NCBI GenBank assembly: GCA_002730525.1
Contig: PCAK01000035.1
Coordinates: 1 to 33,449 of the forward strand
From: Acidobacteriota bacterium
GTDB lineage: Bacteria; Acidobacteriota; Vicinamibacteria; Vicinamibacterales; UBA823
DNA length: 33,449 bases
Direction: 5' to 3'
Both the position numbers and the translations under genes were made by a program. The notes under the pieces are model-generated. The model was given only the letters and a program-made list of their open reading frames with translations. It searched no databases and was not told the DNA's origin. Of the stretch, positions 1-8,123 are shown piece after piece (within the stretch, counting starts at the first letter, position 1; every line of letters starts with the position of its first letter).

Positions 1-16
1 CCCACTCCGGCCCGCG

Positions 17-39
17 CAAGCCGCGCCGTGCGCGGCTTG
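17..39. terminator. GC-rich hairpin downstream of the FAD oxidoreductase gene
   Basis: A perfect 9-bp inverted repeat (CAAGCCGCG, loop CCGTG, CGCGGCTTG) lies about 25 bases past the stop codon of the minus-strand gene ending at 64. No clear U-tract follows on either strand, so it may be a weak terminator, an RNA-stabilising hairpin or only a structured spacer. Confidence 0.4.
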
Positions 40-63
40 GTCTTGAGTTCGAGCCGCCAGTCT

Positions 64-1275
64 TTAGAATGTCTCGTTCTTCAGCCGGAACGTCGCGTCC
101 AGTTCCGGATCGGTTGGCTGGCCGGTGACGCGTCGGGCAACGTAGTCACCGAGCACGGGGCCGTGCTTGTAGCCGTGGCCCGAACCTCCGCACAGCAGCC
201 AGACATTCTCCAGCTCCGGGTGGTGGTCGACTATGAAGTGGGCGTCGACGCTGTTGGTGCGCGGGCTGACGCGTGTCTCGAGCAATGGCTGACCCGCCAT
301 CGCCGGAAACGCGTCGTCGGTGAACTCGTGGACGCGCCGGATCTCGTCCGGCGTCACCGTGCGGTCGCCTTCGTCCGGGTCGAGCGTGCCCGAGTCCCAG
401 TACGGACCCAGCTTCAGCCCCTTGCCTTCGATGCTGGGGAAACCGTAGACCCCGCGCGTCACGAACGTCGGGCAGTTGGGGAACGCCATCCGGTTGTCAC
501 GGTCTGGCACGCCCATAAAGAAGATGGCGCGCCGATTCAGGCGGAGCTTGTTGCCGAGGATCTCGGGAAACATCTTTAGGTGCCACGGGCCGCAGGCGAA
601 GACGAAGCTCTGCGCGGCAACGGTCTCGCCGGTCGACAACGTCACGGCCTGCAGCCGGCCGCCGGCGCGCGCAGCGGGCACGGCGCGGGCCAGCGTGAAC
701 CGTCCGCCGGCACGCTCGAACGCGTCGGCCACCGCGACACAGCCCTCGCGGCACTTGAGCACACCGGTGCTCGGCACCGAATGTCCCACCGTCACGCCGT
801 CCAGATTGAACTGGGGATACCGGTACTCCAGTTCATCACGCTCGACTTGCTCGTTCTCGACACCGAGTCGATCGAGCACGGCTTGCGTGTCGCCGAGTGT
901 CCGGGTCCACTCGCCGCTCAGGGTGATCTGGCCCGTCGGGTAGAGCAGGCGCCGGCCCCACTCGGCCTCGCGCGCCTGCCATCGCGCCAATGCGTCGACC
1001 GCCCATCGCGAATAGAGCTCGCGATTGCCGTAGCTGGCCCGGATCTGGCGCGTTTCGCCGGCCGAGCTGGACTTGGCGTTGCCCGGTCCGTAGGCGTCGA
1101 CGAGGCGGACCGCGTGGCCCATTTCCCGGAGATGGAGTGCGGTCCAGCCGCCGAACGCTCCGGCGCCGACGACCACCACGTCGGGCGCGGCTTGGGCGTG
1201 CATCGCCGGCGCACGGCCGAACGCCGCGGCGCCCAGGCTGGCTCCGGTCAACTGGAGGAAGGTTCGGCGCTTCAT
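64..1275 (-). CDS. Tat-exported FAD-dependent oxidoreductase, sarcosine-oxidase-like (DAO family)
   Basis: A 403-residue flavoprotein of the D-amino-acid oxidase/monomeric sarcosine oxidase family, expected to oxidise the C-N bond of a secondary or N-methyl amino acid; the substrate is unknown. The start at 1275 gives a twin-arginine signal (MKRRTFLQLTG) and a good upstream AGGTGA. An open reading 45 bases further upstream lacks both. The dinucleotide motif G37-A-G-A-F-G42 follows, with acidic D60 at the end of beta-2 and an SSSAGETRQIR stretch typical of sarcosine oxidases. Near the C-terminus the block TNSVDAHFIVDHHPE and GGSGHGYKHG match the flavin-binding end of the family. The family's covalent-flavin cysteine appears to be serine here (SPRTNS). 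Tat export fits folding with FAD in the cytoplasm. It lies 41 bases after the M28 peptidase gene, probably in the same transcript, so amino compounds released by peptidolysis are a possible substrate source. Confidence 0.9.
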   Translation of the reverse strand: MKRRTFLQLTGASLGAAAFGRAPAMHAQAAPDVVVVGAGAFGGWTALHLREMGHAVRLVDAYGPGNAKSSSAGETRQIRASYGNRELYSRWAVDALARWQAREAEWGRRLLYPTGQITLSGEWTRTLGDTQAVLDRLGVENEQVERDELEYRYPQFNLDGVTVGHSVPSTGVLKCREGCVAVADAFERAGGRFTLARAVPAARAGGRLQAVTLSTGETVAAQSFVFACGPWHLKMFPEILGNKLRLNRRAIFFMGVPDRDNRMAFPNCPTFVTRGVYGFPSIEGKGLKLGPYWDSGTLDPDEGDRTVTPDEIRRVHEFTDDAFPAMAGQPLLETRVSPRTNSVDAHFIVDHHPELENVWLLCGGSGHGYKHGPVLGDYVARRVTGQPTDPELDATFRLKNETF

Positions 1276-1316
1276 AGGGTCACCTGTCTGGCTCCAAGGG
1301 TCCGGTCCTGGGCGGC

Positions 1317-2570
1317 TCACCGCTCTACGACCGCCGCCCCGGCCAGCTGCGCGATCGCGGCCAGGGTCGTCTGTCCGGCATTCAGTCCGAGCCGGAAATC
1401 GTCGTCGCTGAACGTCGAGTAGACGTCGGTCACCTGGTGCCAGTGCGGATCCCAGCCGCCGCCGACGTGAGCGCCCCGCTCGTTCTCGCGCAGGCTGATC
1501 GCCGGCACGAGGTTCATGAACGGCGTCGAGTCGGTATTGGTCATGTGCGGGCCGACCGTCGCTGGATAGTCCGTGGCGTAGGCGTCATTGGCCGCCTTGA
1601 AGAAGAACGCCAGTTCCCGCGCTTCGTCGGCGAGATCCGCCGTGGACTGATATTCCACGTTCACGTCGGCCTCGGGTCGCTGATCGCGGCTCACGGTGCC
1701 GTCGGCGCGCGGCGAGCCATGGTCGAACAGCATCATGTCGTGCTGGATCATGCCGAGCCAGCGTGGCTCGGGATAGCGCCCCGATCCGGGCGGGTCTTCC
1801 CGTCCCTGCAGGTCGGTGCGCTGTTCGACGTAGGCTCGGGCACCGTTGAGCCCGGTCTCCTCGTTGTTCCAGAGCGCGAACCGGATCGACCGCTCGGTCT
1901 CGACGTCGGGCGCGCTGAAGACCCGCGCCAGCTCCATGACGAGCGCGGTCCCGGAGCCATCGTCGTTCGCCGCTTCACCCCAGCCGTGGCCGTCCATGTG
2001 GGCGCCGACGATGTACATCTCTTCGGGCCGCGTCGTCCCGACCTTCGTGCAGTAGACCTCCTGCCGCGGGCCGTTGGTTGCCGGTTCCATGTTCAGTTCG
2101 CGCAGGGCTTCGTCCGGCTGGGCCATCGGGTCGGAGTTCACTCCCGTTCGCCCGCGGTAGCCGAAGATCGAGCTGCCGCCCGGCCCATTGCCGTTCCGGC
2201 CGATTGTTCCGCCGGTCGGCGTGCCGCCGGAGGGGTTCAGTTCGGTCGCGCCGCCGCGCCGCCGTCCGCCGCTCTGGCGAGGTGCTGGGTCGAAGACGTA
2301 GTCGATCCGTCCGGTCGCCGTGCACCCGACGGCCACGAGCTGCTGCTCGATCCAGTCGATGGCGTCGCGGTTGCGCTGGGTCCCCTGGCGGCGGTCTCCG
2401 AACTGCGTCAGGCCCTTCAGGGTCGCCTTGAACTGGTCGAGGCTCAGCCGACTCACGAGTGTCCGAACATTCTCATTCTCCGGGTCGGGCGCCTGCTGCG
2501 CCTGAAGCGCCGGCAAGCCGAGCCCCAGTGCGATCGTCGTTCCGAGTATGAACGTGAGTGAAGTGCGCAT
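1317..2570 (-). CDS. Secreted M28-family zinc aminopeptidase
   Basis: A 417-residue metallopeptidase of family M28. An N-terminal Sec signal (about residues 1-25, ending ALQAQQ) directs it to the periplasm or outside. Metal-site residues are visible in order: H191 and D193 (GAHMDGHG), bridging D203 in ANDDGSG, the catalytic E237-E238 pair (NNEETG), D278 (QHDMML), and a late histidine in PHWHQVTD (H378). A Gly/Arg/Asn-rich insert (about residues 98-145), probably a surface loop, separates the N-terminal part from the catalytic core. The start at 2570 has GAGGAA six bases upstream. It sits between the metallo-beta-lactamase-fold gene (25 bases upstream) and the FAD oxidase gene (41 bases downstream), which suggests an operon of exported catabolic enzymes. 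The exact peptide specificity cannot be told. Confidence 0.93.
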   Translation of the reverse strand: MRTSLTFILGTTIALGLGLPALQAQQAPDPENENVRTLVSRLSLDQFKATLKGLTQFGDRRQGTQRNRDAIDWIEQQLVAVGCTATGRIDYVFDPAPRQSGGRRRGGATELNPSGGTPTGGTIGRNGNGPGGSSIFGYRGRTGVNSDPMAQPDEALRELNMEPATNGPRQEVYCTKVGTTRPEEMYIVGAHMDGHGWGEAANDDGSGTALVMELARVFSAPDVETERSIRFALWNNEETGLNGARAYVEQRTDLQGREDPPGSGRYPEPRWLGMIQHDMMLFDHGSPRADGTVSRDQRPEADVNVEYQSTADLADEARELAFFFKAANDAYATDYPATVGPHMTNTDSTPFMNLVPAISLRENERGAHVGGGWDPHWHQVTDVYSTFSDDDFRLGLNAGQTTLAAIAQLAGAAVVER

Positions 2571-2595
2571 TTGAGGTTCCTCGAAATCAGACGAG

Positions 2596-3474
2596 TTACT
2601 GGGTCTCTCCAGACAGCTCGGCGTACACGGCCGTCAGGAATCGGGTCGGGTCACCGTAACGTTCGTTCCACTCCGCGGTCGGGTCGGCCGCCGCGACCTC
2701 CTCGTAGCTCCGGCCCTCATCCACGAGCGCGCGAACCCGGTCGGCCACCGCCAGGATCATGTCGCGAAACGCCATGACGGCCTCGCGGCTCGAGACCTCG
2801 CCGTGTCCAGGAATGATTCGCGTCTCCGGTCCCGCGACGCCGACGGCCATGCCGAGCGCCGCGATCGTGCCTTCGAGCGTGCCGCCATTGTTTCGGTCGA
2901 TGACCGGAAACGCGACGGTGCGGAAGACGTCGCCGAGGTGCAGGACGTCGGAGCCTCGGAAGTGGATGAAGCTGTCGCCGTCGGTGTGGGCCGGCGGCAC
3001 GGGAAACGCGTGCACCTGCTCGCCGTTCAGGTGGATGGTCGCCGTGTCGCTGTAGGTCAGGACCGGCAGCGCCGCGTCGGGCAGCCGGCCGGCCAGGCGG
3101 ACCCGGACGCGGTCGTGGGCCAGGATGACGATCCCCATCCGACCGAGGTTCTCGTTGCCGCCCGTATGGTCGGGGTGCACGTGCGTGTTGATCACAAACC
3201 GGATGTCGCCGTTCGAGACATCTTCGATCGCCATGACGATCCGATTGGTCAACGGCGCGTACTGGTCGTCGACCATCACGACGCCGTCCTCGCCAATCGA
3301 CAGGCCGATGTTGCCACCGCGACCTTCCAGGTAGTGCACACCGCCCGCGACGTGATGCACTGAGATCTCCACGGCATCCCAGTCCACTTCCTGCTGTGCC
3401 GCGGCCGGCGCAGCCCACAGTAGCGCGATAAGCGCGGCGGCCACGATCATGACGTGAGGTGATTCAGCGTTCAT
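2596..3474 (-). CDS. Secreted metallo-beta-lactamase-fold hydrolase
   Basis: A periplasmic MBL-fold hydrolase of about 292 residues with a Sec signal (to about AAPAAAQQ). Numbered from the GTG at 3477, the full dinuclear zinc set is present: H99-x-H101-x-D103-H104 (THVHPDHTGG), H164 (PPAHTDGDS), D183 (LGDVF) and H225 (IPGHGE). The order and the spacing to the last histidine resemble glyoxalase II/class-B3-like and SoxH/QRS-type periplasmic proteins rather than a proven beta-lactamase, and the substrate is unknown. Two starts are possible: GTG at 3477 (six bases from TAGGAG) or the adjoining ATG at 3474 (nine bases). I list the ATG. A gap of about 110 bases separates it from the membrane-protein gene upstream, so it may have its own promoter. 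It is followed closely by the M28 peptidase gene. Confidence 0.92.
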   Translation of the reverse strand: MNAESPHVMIVAAALIALLWAAPAAAQQEVDWDAVEISVHHVAGGVHYLEGRGGNIGLSIGEDGVVMVDDQYAPLTNRIVMAIEDVSNGDIRFVINTHVHPDHTGGNENLGRMGIVILAHDRVRVRLAGRLPDAALPVLTYSDTATIHLNGEQVHAFPVPPAHTDGDSFIHFRGSDVLHLGDVFRTVAFPVIDRNNGGTLEGTIAALGMAVGVAGPETRIIPGHGEVSSREAVMAFRDMILAVADRVRALVDEGRSYEEVAAADPTAEWNERYGDPTRFLTAVYAELSGETQ

Positions 3475-3583
3475 CACTGGAGTCTCCTATCTTGGATTCT
3501 TCGCGCCATTGTAGGCTCGGGCGCTGTCGGGGTCCACTTGGGAACGCCGTGCGAATCGGGTTCGGTCCCCGGGGGGCAGACGG

Positions 3584-5803
3584 TCAGCGCTCAAAGACGC
3601 CCAGTTCGTGAACCGACCAGTAGAAGCTCCGCGTCCGGCCGATCTGCCTGATTCGCAGGAGGCGAGTGCGGTTAGACGGAAGGGCAATATCGATGGTCGG
3701 ATAGACGCGGTTCCGCACTAAGCCGCGCAGGAACTGGGCCAAGGGTATCCCCTGAAAGAGTGTCTGAAACGTGGTGCCATCGGATGACGATTCGATGCGG
3801 AGCCGGCGCGGGTAGTCGCCGAGGCTCCGTCGGGCCATCGCGAGCCGGACGAGGCCCACATTGCGTGGGGCATCGAATTCGAGCTGGATCCATTCGTCGC
3901 CCGTCTGCCGCCTGGCAGTTAGCCACCGGGTGTCGGGGTCGCCGTCGAAGGCCAGGGGCAGCCGGTAGGGTGCGCGGGAACTGGTCGGGCGGAACCGCTC
4001 CTGCGACACGGCGCGCAGCGCGGCCGGCGGATCGGGCGGTGGCCGATTCCAGCGGGTCAGGCGGAACACCACCGTTGAGCCGAAGGCGCGACGCTGTTCG
4101 ACTTGGGCGGGGACGTTGGCGATGGCGGCGACCGCCGCGTTGGCTCTCGCGAGGTCGGGATACGCTGAGGCGTGCACCACGATGTGCCGAACTCCCAGCT
4201 GCCGCAAGGCTTGTACCGTGCTCGCCGCGTTGGCCAGTGTCTGGAGGGGCGAGCCAGGCTCGCTCAGGAAGGCGGCAAGCAGCGAGCGGTACCCGCTGTA
4301 GCCGTTCACGATCGGGTGGCCGTGTCTCAGCGCGAAAAACTGATCTTGGACGGGTCGCGCCGAAAGGTGCGCGTTGAGGAAGGGAAGATTGACGATCCCC
4401 CCCGGGGGGCTCTCGCGCAGCCAGGCGTAGGCAGCCAACTCGTCGTCGTTGGCGGTGGGGGGAAAGCGCTCGAGCGGCAGCGCTCCGCCATAGCCTTCGA
4501 CGAGGAGCGCGCAGAAGCAGATGGCCCAGACTGCGACGCCGATCGGGTGGCTCCAGACGGACAGCAGCGCGCCCATGCCGATTCCGGCCAGGATCCCGAG
4601 GGCGAGGTAGACGATCGTCGCCATCCGCGCCGGCACGCGCAGTCCGTCGAAGCCAGGAAGAAAGGCGAGCAGCCAGTCGTAAGGGCCACTCATGAGCAGC
4701 GGTCGTCCGGCCCAGGCAGGCTCCGGTCCGAGCGAAAAGATGAAGGCGGCAACACCGATGCCGGTGTAGAGAACGACCTGTCGGGTGGAGGAGAGATTGA
4801 AGCCGGCCGCTGTCGCCCGTGCGTCGCGTCTCGGCAGGCCAAGGGCGACGCACGCCAGCACGAGGACCGTCAGGCCCGGGAACAACTTCTCTTCGCTGTC
4901 ACCGATGTTCAACACTCCACTCCAGGGTGAGGACCGGCGATCGACCTGGGTGTAGGCCAGCACGTCGGCGCTGTAAGACACGATATCCGCGCGGGACCTG
5001 ACGAGGCCCAGATCCTCGCGCGCGCGATAGTAGGCGCTGCCAATCGGCGCGAGGACGGCCAGGCCCAGCAGTGCTGCGACCGAGATCTCTGCGGTCAGGC
5101 GTCTCCATTGGTGTCGGCGGCGCGGCAACTCGGAGGTGACCACGATGACGACTGGGATCGCGAAGAAGTAAAGGAAGTATCCGTTCGAGAGGCCCAGGAG
5201 TAGGAACGCCCCCACAAAGCCGGACAATGCCCGCCGAGAACCCGACGCGAAGTACCGGTGCAAGGCCCACAGCGCGATCGGCATCCAGCCGGACATGAGC
5301 ACTTGCAGGTGCGCCGCCTGGGTGGCGCGATACGGACCGAATGCGACGGCGATGCCGGCGAGCGCCGCGGCGAGTCGGCTACCGGTCAGGCTCTTGGACA
5401 GCAAATAGGTGCCGGCGCCGGCCAAGACGTATGAGCCGAAGAACGCCGCGTTGTAGACGAGGACCGGATTCCCCGTCAGCCACTGGAGCGGCGCCGTCAG
5501 GACCGCTATGCCGAGGAGGTGCTCCGAAAAGGCCAGCGTGTTCGCGTGCGGAAAGAAGATAGGGGCGTCCCAGAGTCCCTCAAGTCCATGGGCCAGGCGA
5601 TCCGCGTCCCAGGCCAGGGTCCACGCTAAGAGCACCGGGTCGCGGAGCCCAGGCAAGGAATCGCTCAGGCGGGCGATGAGCGGAAACGTCATGACGGCGG
5701 TGAGCAGCGTGAAGCCAGCGATCACCATGAGCGCTTCGTGCAGCGCGGGCGGCACGCGGAGTGGGAGTCGGCCGGCCTTCCTGGGTGGGGAGGAGGGGCT
5801 CAT
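3584..5803 (-). CDS. GT-C-like polytopic membrane protein with C-terminal discoidin (F5/8 C)-like domain
   Basis: An integral membrane protein of 739 residues. Many hydrophobic segments run from about residue 23 to 450; the first is followed by an acidic loop (D55 in LRDP, D67 in WDADRL), as in polyprenol-phosphate-sugar-dependent GT-C glycosyltransferases. A soluble region follows, and from about residue 600 a beta-rich domain with FDGDPDTRW and QLEFDAPRNVG resembles F5/8 type C carbohydrate-binding domains. A likely role is transfer of a lipid-linked sugar to an exported or surface acceptor, but the acceptor is unknown. The ATG at 5803 was chosen because it precedes a plausible N-terminus. 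An ATG at 5899 would add 32 basic, low-complexity residues overlapping the methyltransferase gene. Neither start has a clear ribosome site, so translation may be coupled to the upstream gene. Confidence 0.8.
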   Translation of the reverse strand: MSPSSPPRKAGRLPLRVPPALHEALMVIAGFTLLTAVMTFPLIARLSDSLPGLRDPVLLAWTLAWDADRLAHGLEGLWDAPIFFPHANTLAFSEHLLGIAVLTAPLQWLTGNPVLVYNAAFFGSYVLAGAGTYLLSKSLTGSRLAAALAGIAVAFGPYRATQAAHLQVLMSGWMPIALWALHRYFASGSRRALSGFVGAFLLLGLSNGYFLYFFAIPVVIVVTSELPRRRHQWRRLTAEISVAALLGLAVLAPIGSAYYRAREDLGLVRSRADIVSYSADVLAYTQVDRRSSPWSGVLNIGDSEEKLFPGLTVLVLACVALGLPRRDARATAAGFNLSSTRQVVLYTGIGVAAFIFSLGPEPAWAGRPLLMSGPYDWLLAFLPGFDGLRVPARMATIVYLALGILAGIGMGALLSVWSHPIGVAVWAICFCALLVEGYGGALPLERFPPTANDDELAAYAWLRESPPGGIVNLPFLNAHLSARPVQDQFFALRHGHPIVNGYSGYRSLLAAFLSEPGSPLQTLANAASTVQALRQLGVRHIVVHASAYPDLARANAAVAAIANVPAQVEQRRAFGSTVVFRLTRWNRPPPDPPAALRAVSQERFRPTSSRAPYRLPLAFDGDPDTRWLTARRQTGDEWIQLEFDAPRNVGLVRLAMARRSLGDYPRRLRIESSSDGTTFQTLFQGIPLAQFLRGLVRNRVYPTIDIALPSNRTRLLRIRQIGRTRSFYWSVHELGVFER

Positions 5804-5864
5804 CGTTTTCGGCCGTGCCGGCTCACGGAAAGGCTCGGGCCTGCGGTCTTCGGGAGCATGGCGA

Positions 5865-6575
5865 TCATACCCGCGCTCTCCGTGGTGTCTCCTCGCCATC
5901 GCGCGGCTTGGCGGCGCGCACCACGGCGAACGCGCCGTGCCGCCAGATGACCTCGACGCGGAAGCCGGCAGTCTGCATCATCTCGAGCTCCTGCTCGAGC
6001 GGGAAATACCGATCCTCGGCGGCCCACGCCGTGAGGTGTCCGCGGGCGGTCCGGCGTGAATAGCTTCGCGCCATGTGGCGGATCCATGCCTCGGTCGAGA
6101 GCGCACGCAGGCCGGGCTCAGCCGGCGGCATGCAGTCGACCGACACGAGAGCGCCGCCGCGGCGGAGTGCCGCGTGGCAACGTCGGTACAGCCGGATCTT
6201 TCTCGCCGGTGTCAGGACGTGGTGCAGCGAGATGCAGGCCGTGAAGAGGTCCGCCGGTGGGAGCGGGCCGCGCGTGAAACTTCTGGGGCGAAGGTCGACG
6301 GGGTGGCGTGCGAGCCGATTCAGCCGACGGGCGGCCACGCCGAGCATCGCGGTATCGGTATCGAGACCGACGAGACGCCCGTCGGGCACGGCGCGCAGGC
6401 AAGCGGCGGCGAGTGCACCGGTGCCGATTCCCAGGTCCACGATCGTCGGGGCCCGGCGTCGTGGGCGCAGCGCATCGCCGGCTACCCGCAGCATCTCGCT
6501 GTAGTGCGGGATGAACGTGCGAATCGTCCGGTCGTACTCAGCGACCCGGATTCTCAGGTGCGCGGCGACTGACAT
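5865..6575 (-). CDS. Class I SAM-dependent methyltransferase
   Basis: A soluble Rossmann-fold methyltransferase of 236 residues. Motif I is clear (IVDLGIGTG, about residues 45-53), followed by the ribose-binding acid in LVGLDTDTAML (D72), a motif IV-like region (DLFTACISLHHVL) and a later ALVSVDCM strand, in the order of methyltransf_25-type enzymes. The target cannot be identified. The ATG at 6575 lies inside the last 38 bases of the HupE-like gene, so translation is probably coupled. A TTG at 6611 would add 12 residues and is less likely. The neighbouring GT-C-like gene suggests a lipid- or glycan-linked acceptor, but this is inference from position only. Confidence 0.87.
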   Translation of the reverse strand: MSVAAHLRIRVAEYDRTIRTFIPHYSEMLRVAGDALRPRRRAPTIVDLGIGTGALAAACLRAVPDGRLVGLDTDTAMLGVAARRLNRLARHPVDLRPRSFTRGPLPPADLFTACISLHHVLTPARKIRLYRRCHAALRRGGALVSVDCMPPAEPGLRALSTEAWIRHMARSYSRRTARGHLTAWAAEDRYFPLEQELEMMQTAGFRVEVIWRHGAFAVVRAAKPRDGEETPRRARV

Positions 6576-7968
6576 CGTCGGGACTCGGTGCGTCGGCTTG
6601 TGGAAAGACAAAGGCCATCACCCTGATCAGCGCGGCGATGACGGCCGCGAGGACCGTCCATTGCAGGACCGTGACCGCCAGGGCGAAATCGACCGTCGGC
6701 GCCTGCAGCTCGTAGAGCGCCAGCTCCGCCCCACGCTCGGTCATCCAGTGCCACCCCGTATGAGCCACCAGCGCCGAGAGGAGGACGGCGCCGATGCGTT
6801 CGGGCACTATGTGCTTGAAGGCCAGCGTCAGCGCGGGGACGAGGACTGCCAGGACGACGAGCTGACCCAGTTCGACGCCGACGTTGAACGAGAGCAGCGA
6901 CATCAGCAGATGCGATCCAGCGAACTGCAGCGTCTCGCGCAGGGCGAACGAGAACCCGAACCCGTGCACCAGTCCGAAGCCAAAGGTGATCAGCCATCGG
7001 CGCCGCAGCTTCACGCCGACGATGTTCTCCACCGCCATGTAGACGATGGAGAGGGCGATGATCGTCTCGACGAGCGGCGGGAACCACGGCGCTTCGGGCG
7101 CCATGTTGAACGCCGACGCGATCAGCGTGACTGAGTGGGCCACGGTGAACGAGGTGACGATGGCGACGAGGGGGCCGAGCCGCCGGAACGGTATGACCAG
7201 GCACGCCAGGAACAGCAGGTGGTCGATGCCGTCGAGGATGTGCTCGAATCCGAGCGCCACGAAACGCAATGCCGCCTGATGCCATCGCGGATCGAGGCGG
7301 ATGAGGCCGGCGTTGCCGGTGTACTCGAAGGCGCGGACGGCGCCGTCGGGCAAGACCAGGCGCAGCACCGTGATCGTCCGCAGTCCCAGCCGGGCCAGCG
7401 TGAGGTTGGTTGAGAAGTTCGAGTCCGCGGATCCGATCGGGTACTCGAACAGGATGTCGAGCAGGCCGGTGTCGAAGGCGACGTCGGTCTCGTTCGACAT
7501 CGGCTGGTCGGTGATGCGCGCCAGCGCCGCCTCGTAGGTCGCGAACGAGCGGTCGTCCGGCTCGGAGACCTGGACGGCCACGAGCCGCTGGCCGGCCAGC
7601 AGGGTGTCGTTCTCGTACACGTTCAGCTCGTCGCCCACCCACACCATCACGGCGTCGCGCAGCATCGTCTCCGAGGCCTCGACGTCAATGTAGCCGTCCG
7701 GCCGCTGCGGGAAACTGAAGTCCTGCATCGCTTCCAGCGGGACCCGCACGAGCATCTGCAGGCGACGGCCCTCGGCCCGGACGATGGCCTGGACTGTGAC
7801 GTCGAACGGGATCTCGTGCGCGGTGGGTCCCGCCGGCACAACCAGCATCGGCGCCAGAAGGACGAGGCCAAGCCAGGCGGCGCCGCTGCGCCGCCGGTCA
7901 CGCCCGGGACGATTCTGCTCGCAACCTATTGATGAAACACGGGATGCTGAGCTGGGGCGGCGCGGCAT
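6538..7968 (-). CDS. HupE/UreJ-like membrane protein with large periplasmic N-terminal domain
   Basis: A 476-residue protein of the HupE_UreJ_2 type. A basic N-terminus leads into a signal/anchor (about residues 31-50, ending PAGPTAHE). A soluble beta-rich domain of about 190 residues follows, then a C-terminal bundle of six or seven membrane segments. Family motifs begin with FEHILDGIDHLLFL at about residue 237, then AHSVTL, YMAVENI, LVHGFGFSFALRE and FNVGVELGQ; the His/Asp/Glu positions within membrane segments are the ones expected to handle a metal ion. Classical HupE proteins take up nickel or cobalt, but members with this long exported domain are uncharacterised, so metal specificity is open. 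The ATG at 7968 is preferred; one at 8016 would add 16 residues. No hydrogenase or urease genes lie in the window. Its 3' end overlaps the methyltransferase gene. Confidence 0.85.
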   Translation of the reverse strand: MPRRPSSASRVSSIGCEQNRPGRDRRRSGAAWLGLVLLAPMLVVPAGPTAHEIPFDVTVQAIVRAEGRRLQMLVRVPLEAMQDFSFPQRPDGYIDVEASETMLRDAVMVWVGDELNVYENDTLLAGQRLVAVQVSEPDDRSFATYEAALARITDQPMSNETDVAFDTGLLDILFEYPIGSADSNFSTNLTLARLGLRTITVLRLVLPDGAVRAFEYTGNAGLIRLDPRWHQAALRFVALGFEHILDGIDHLLFLACLVIPFRRLGPLVAIVTSFTVAHSVTLIASAFNMAPEAPWFPPLVETIIALSIVYMAVENIVGVKLRRRWLITFGFGLVHGFGFSFALRETLQFAGSHLLMSLLSFNVGVELGQLVVLAVLVPALTLAFKHIVPERIGAVLLSALVAHTGWHWMTERGAELALYELQAPTVDFALAVTVLQWTVLAAVIAALIRVMAFVFPQADAPSPDDVSRRAPENPGR

Positions 7969-8032
7969 CGGTCTCGAGGGCTGGCGGAGGACTCGGCGCG
8001 AGGAAATCGGGTGCATCCAGGCGGTTCGCCAG

Positions 8033-8038
8033 TATACT
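8033..8038 (+). promoter_or_regulatory. Candidate -10 element (TATACT) before the propeller lipoprotein gene
   Basis: The 155-base gap between the divergent HupE-like gene and the lipoprotein gene holds a single good -10-like hexamer, TATACT, about 85 bases before the start at 8124. I see no convincing -35 hexamer at the usual distance, so this is a weak call. Confidence 0.3.
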
Positions 8039-8110
8039 TGTCGACGCTATCAGCCGCAAAGACGATGCCGGGCCCGTGGTGTGGCGCGGCTTGGTCCAAG
8101 TCTTGGCCAG

Positions 8111-8119
8111 GGGGAGGAG
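8111..8119 (+). promoter_or_regulatory. Ribosome binding site that fixes the start at 8124
   Basis: GGGGAGGAG precedes the ATG at 8124, with the core GGAGG six bases from it. This site and the signal peptide that follows show that the longer open frame upstream to 7929 is not the true N-terminus. Confidence 0.75.
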
Positions 8120-8123
8120 TCGG

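Noticed and set aside
1437-2561. Plus-strand open frame of 374 codons opposite the M28 peptidase gene
   Set aside because: It is antisense to a gene with complete metal-site motifs and has no recognisable domain; long shadow frames are expected at this GC content.
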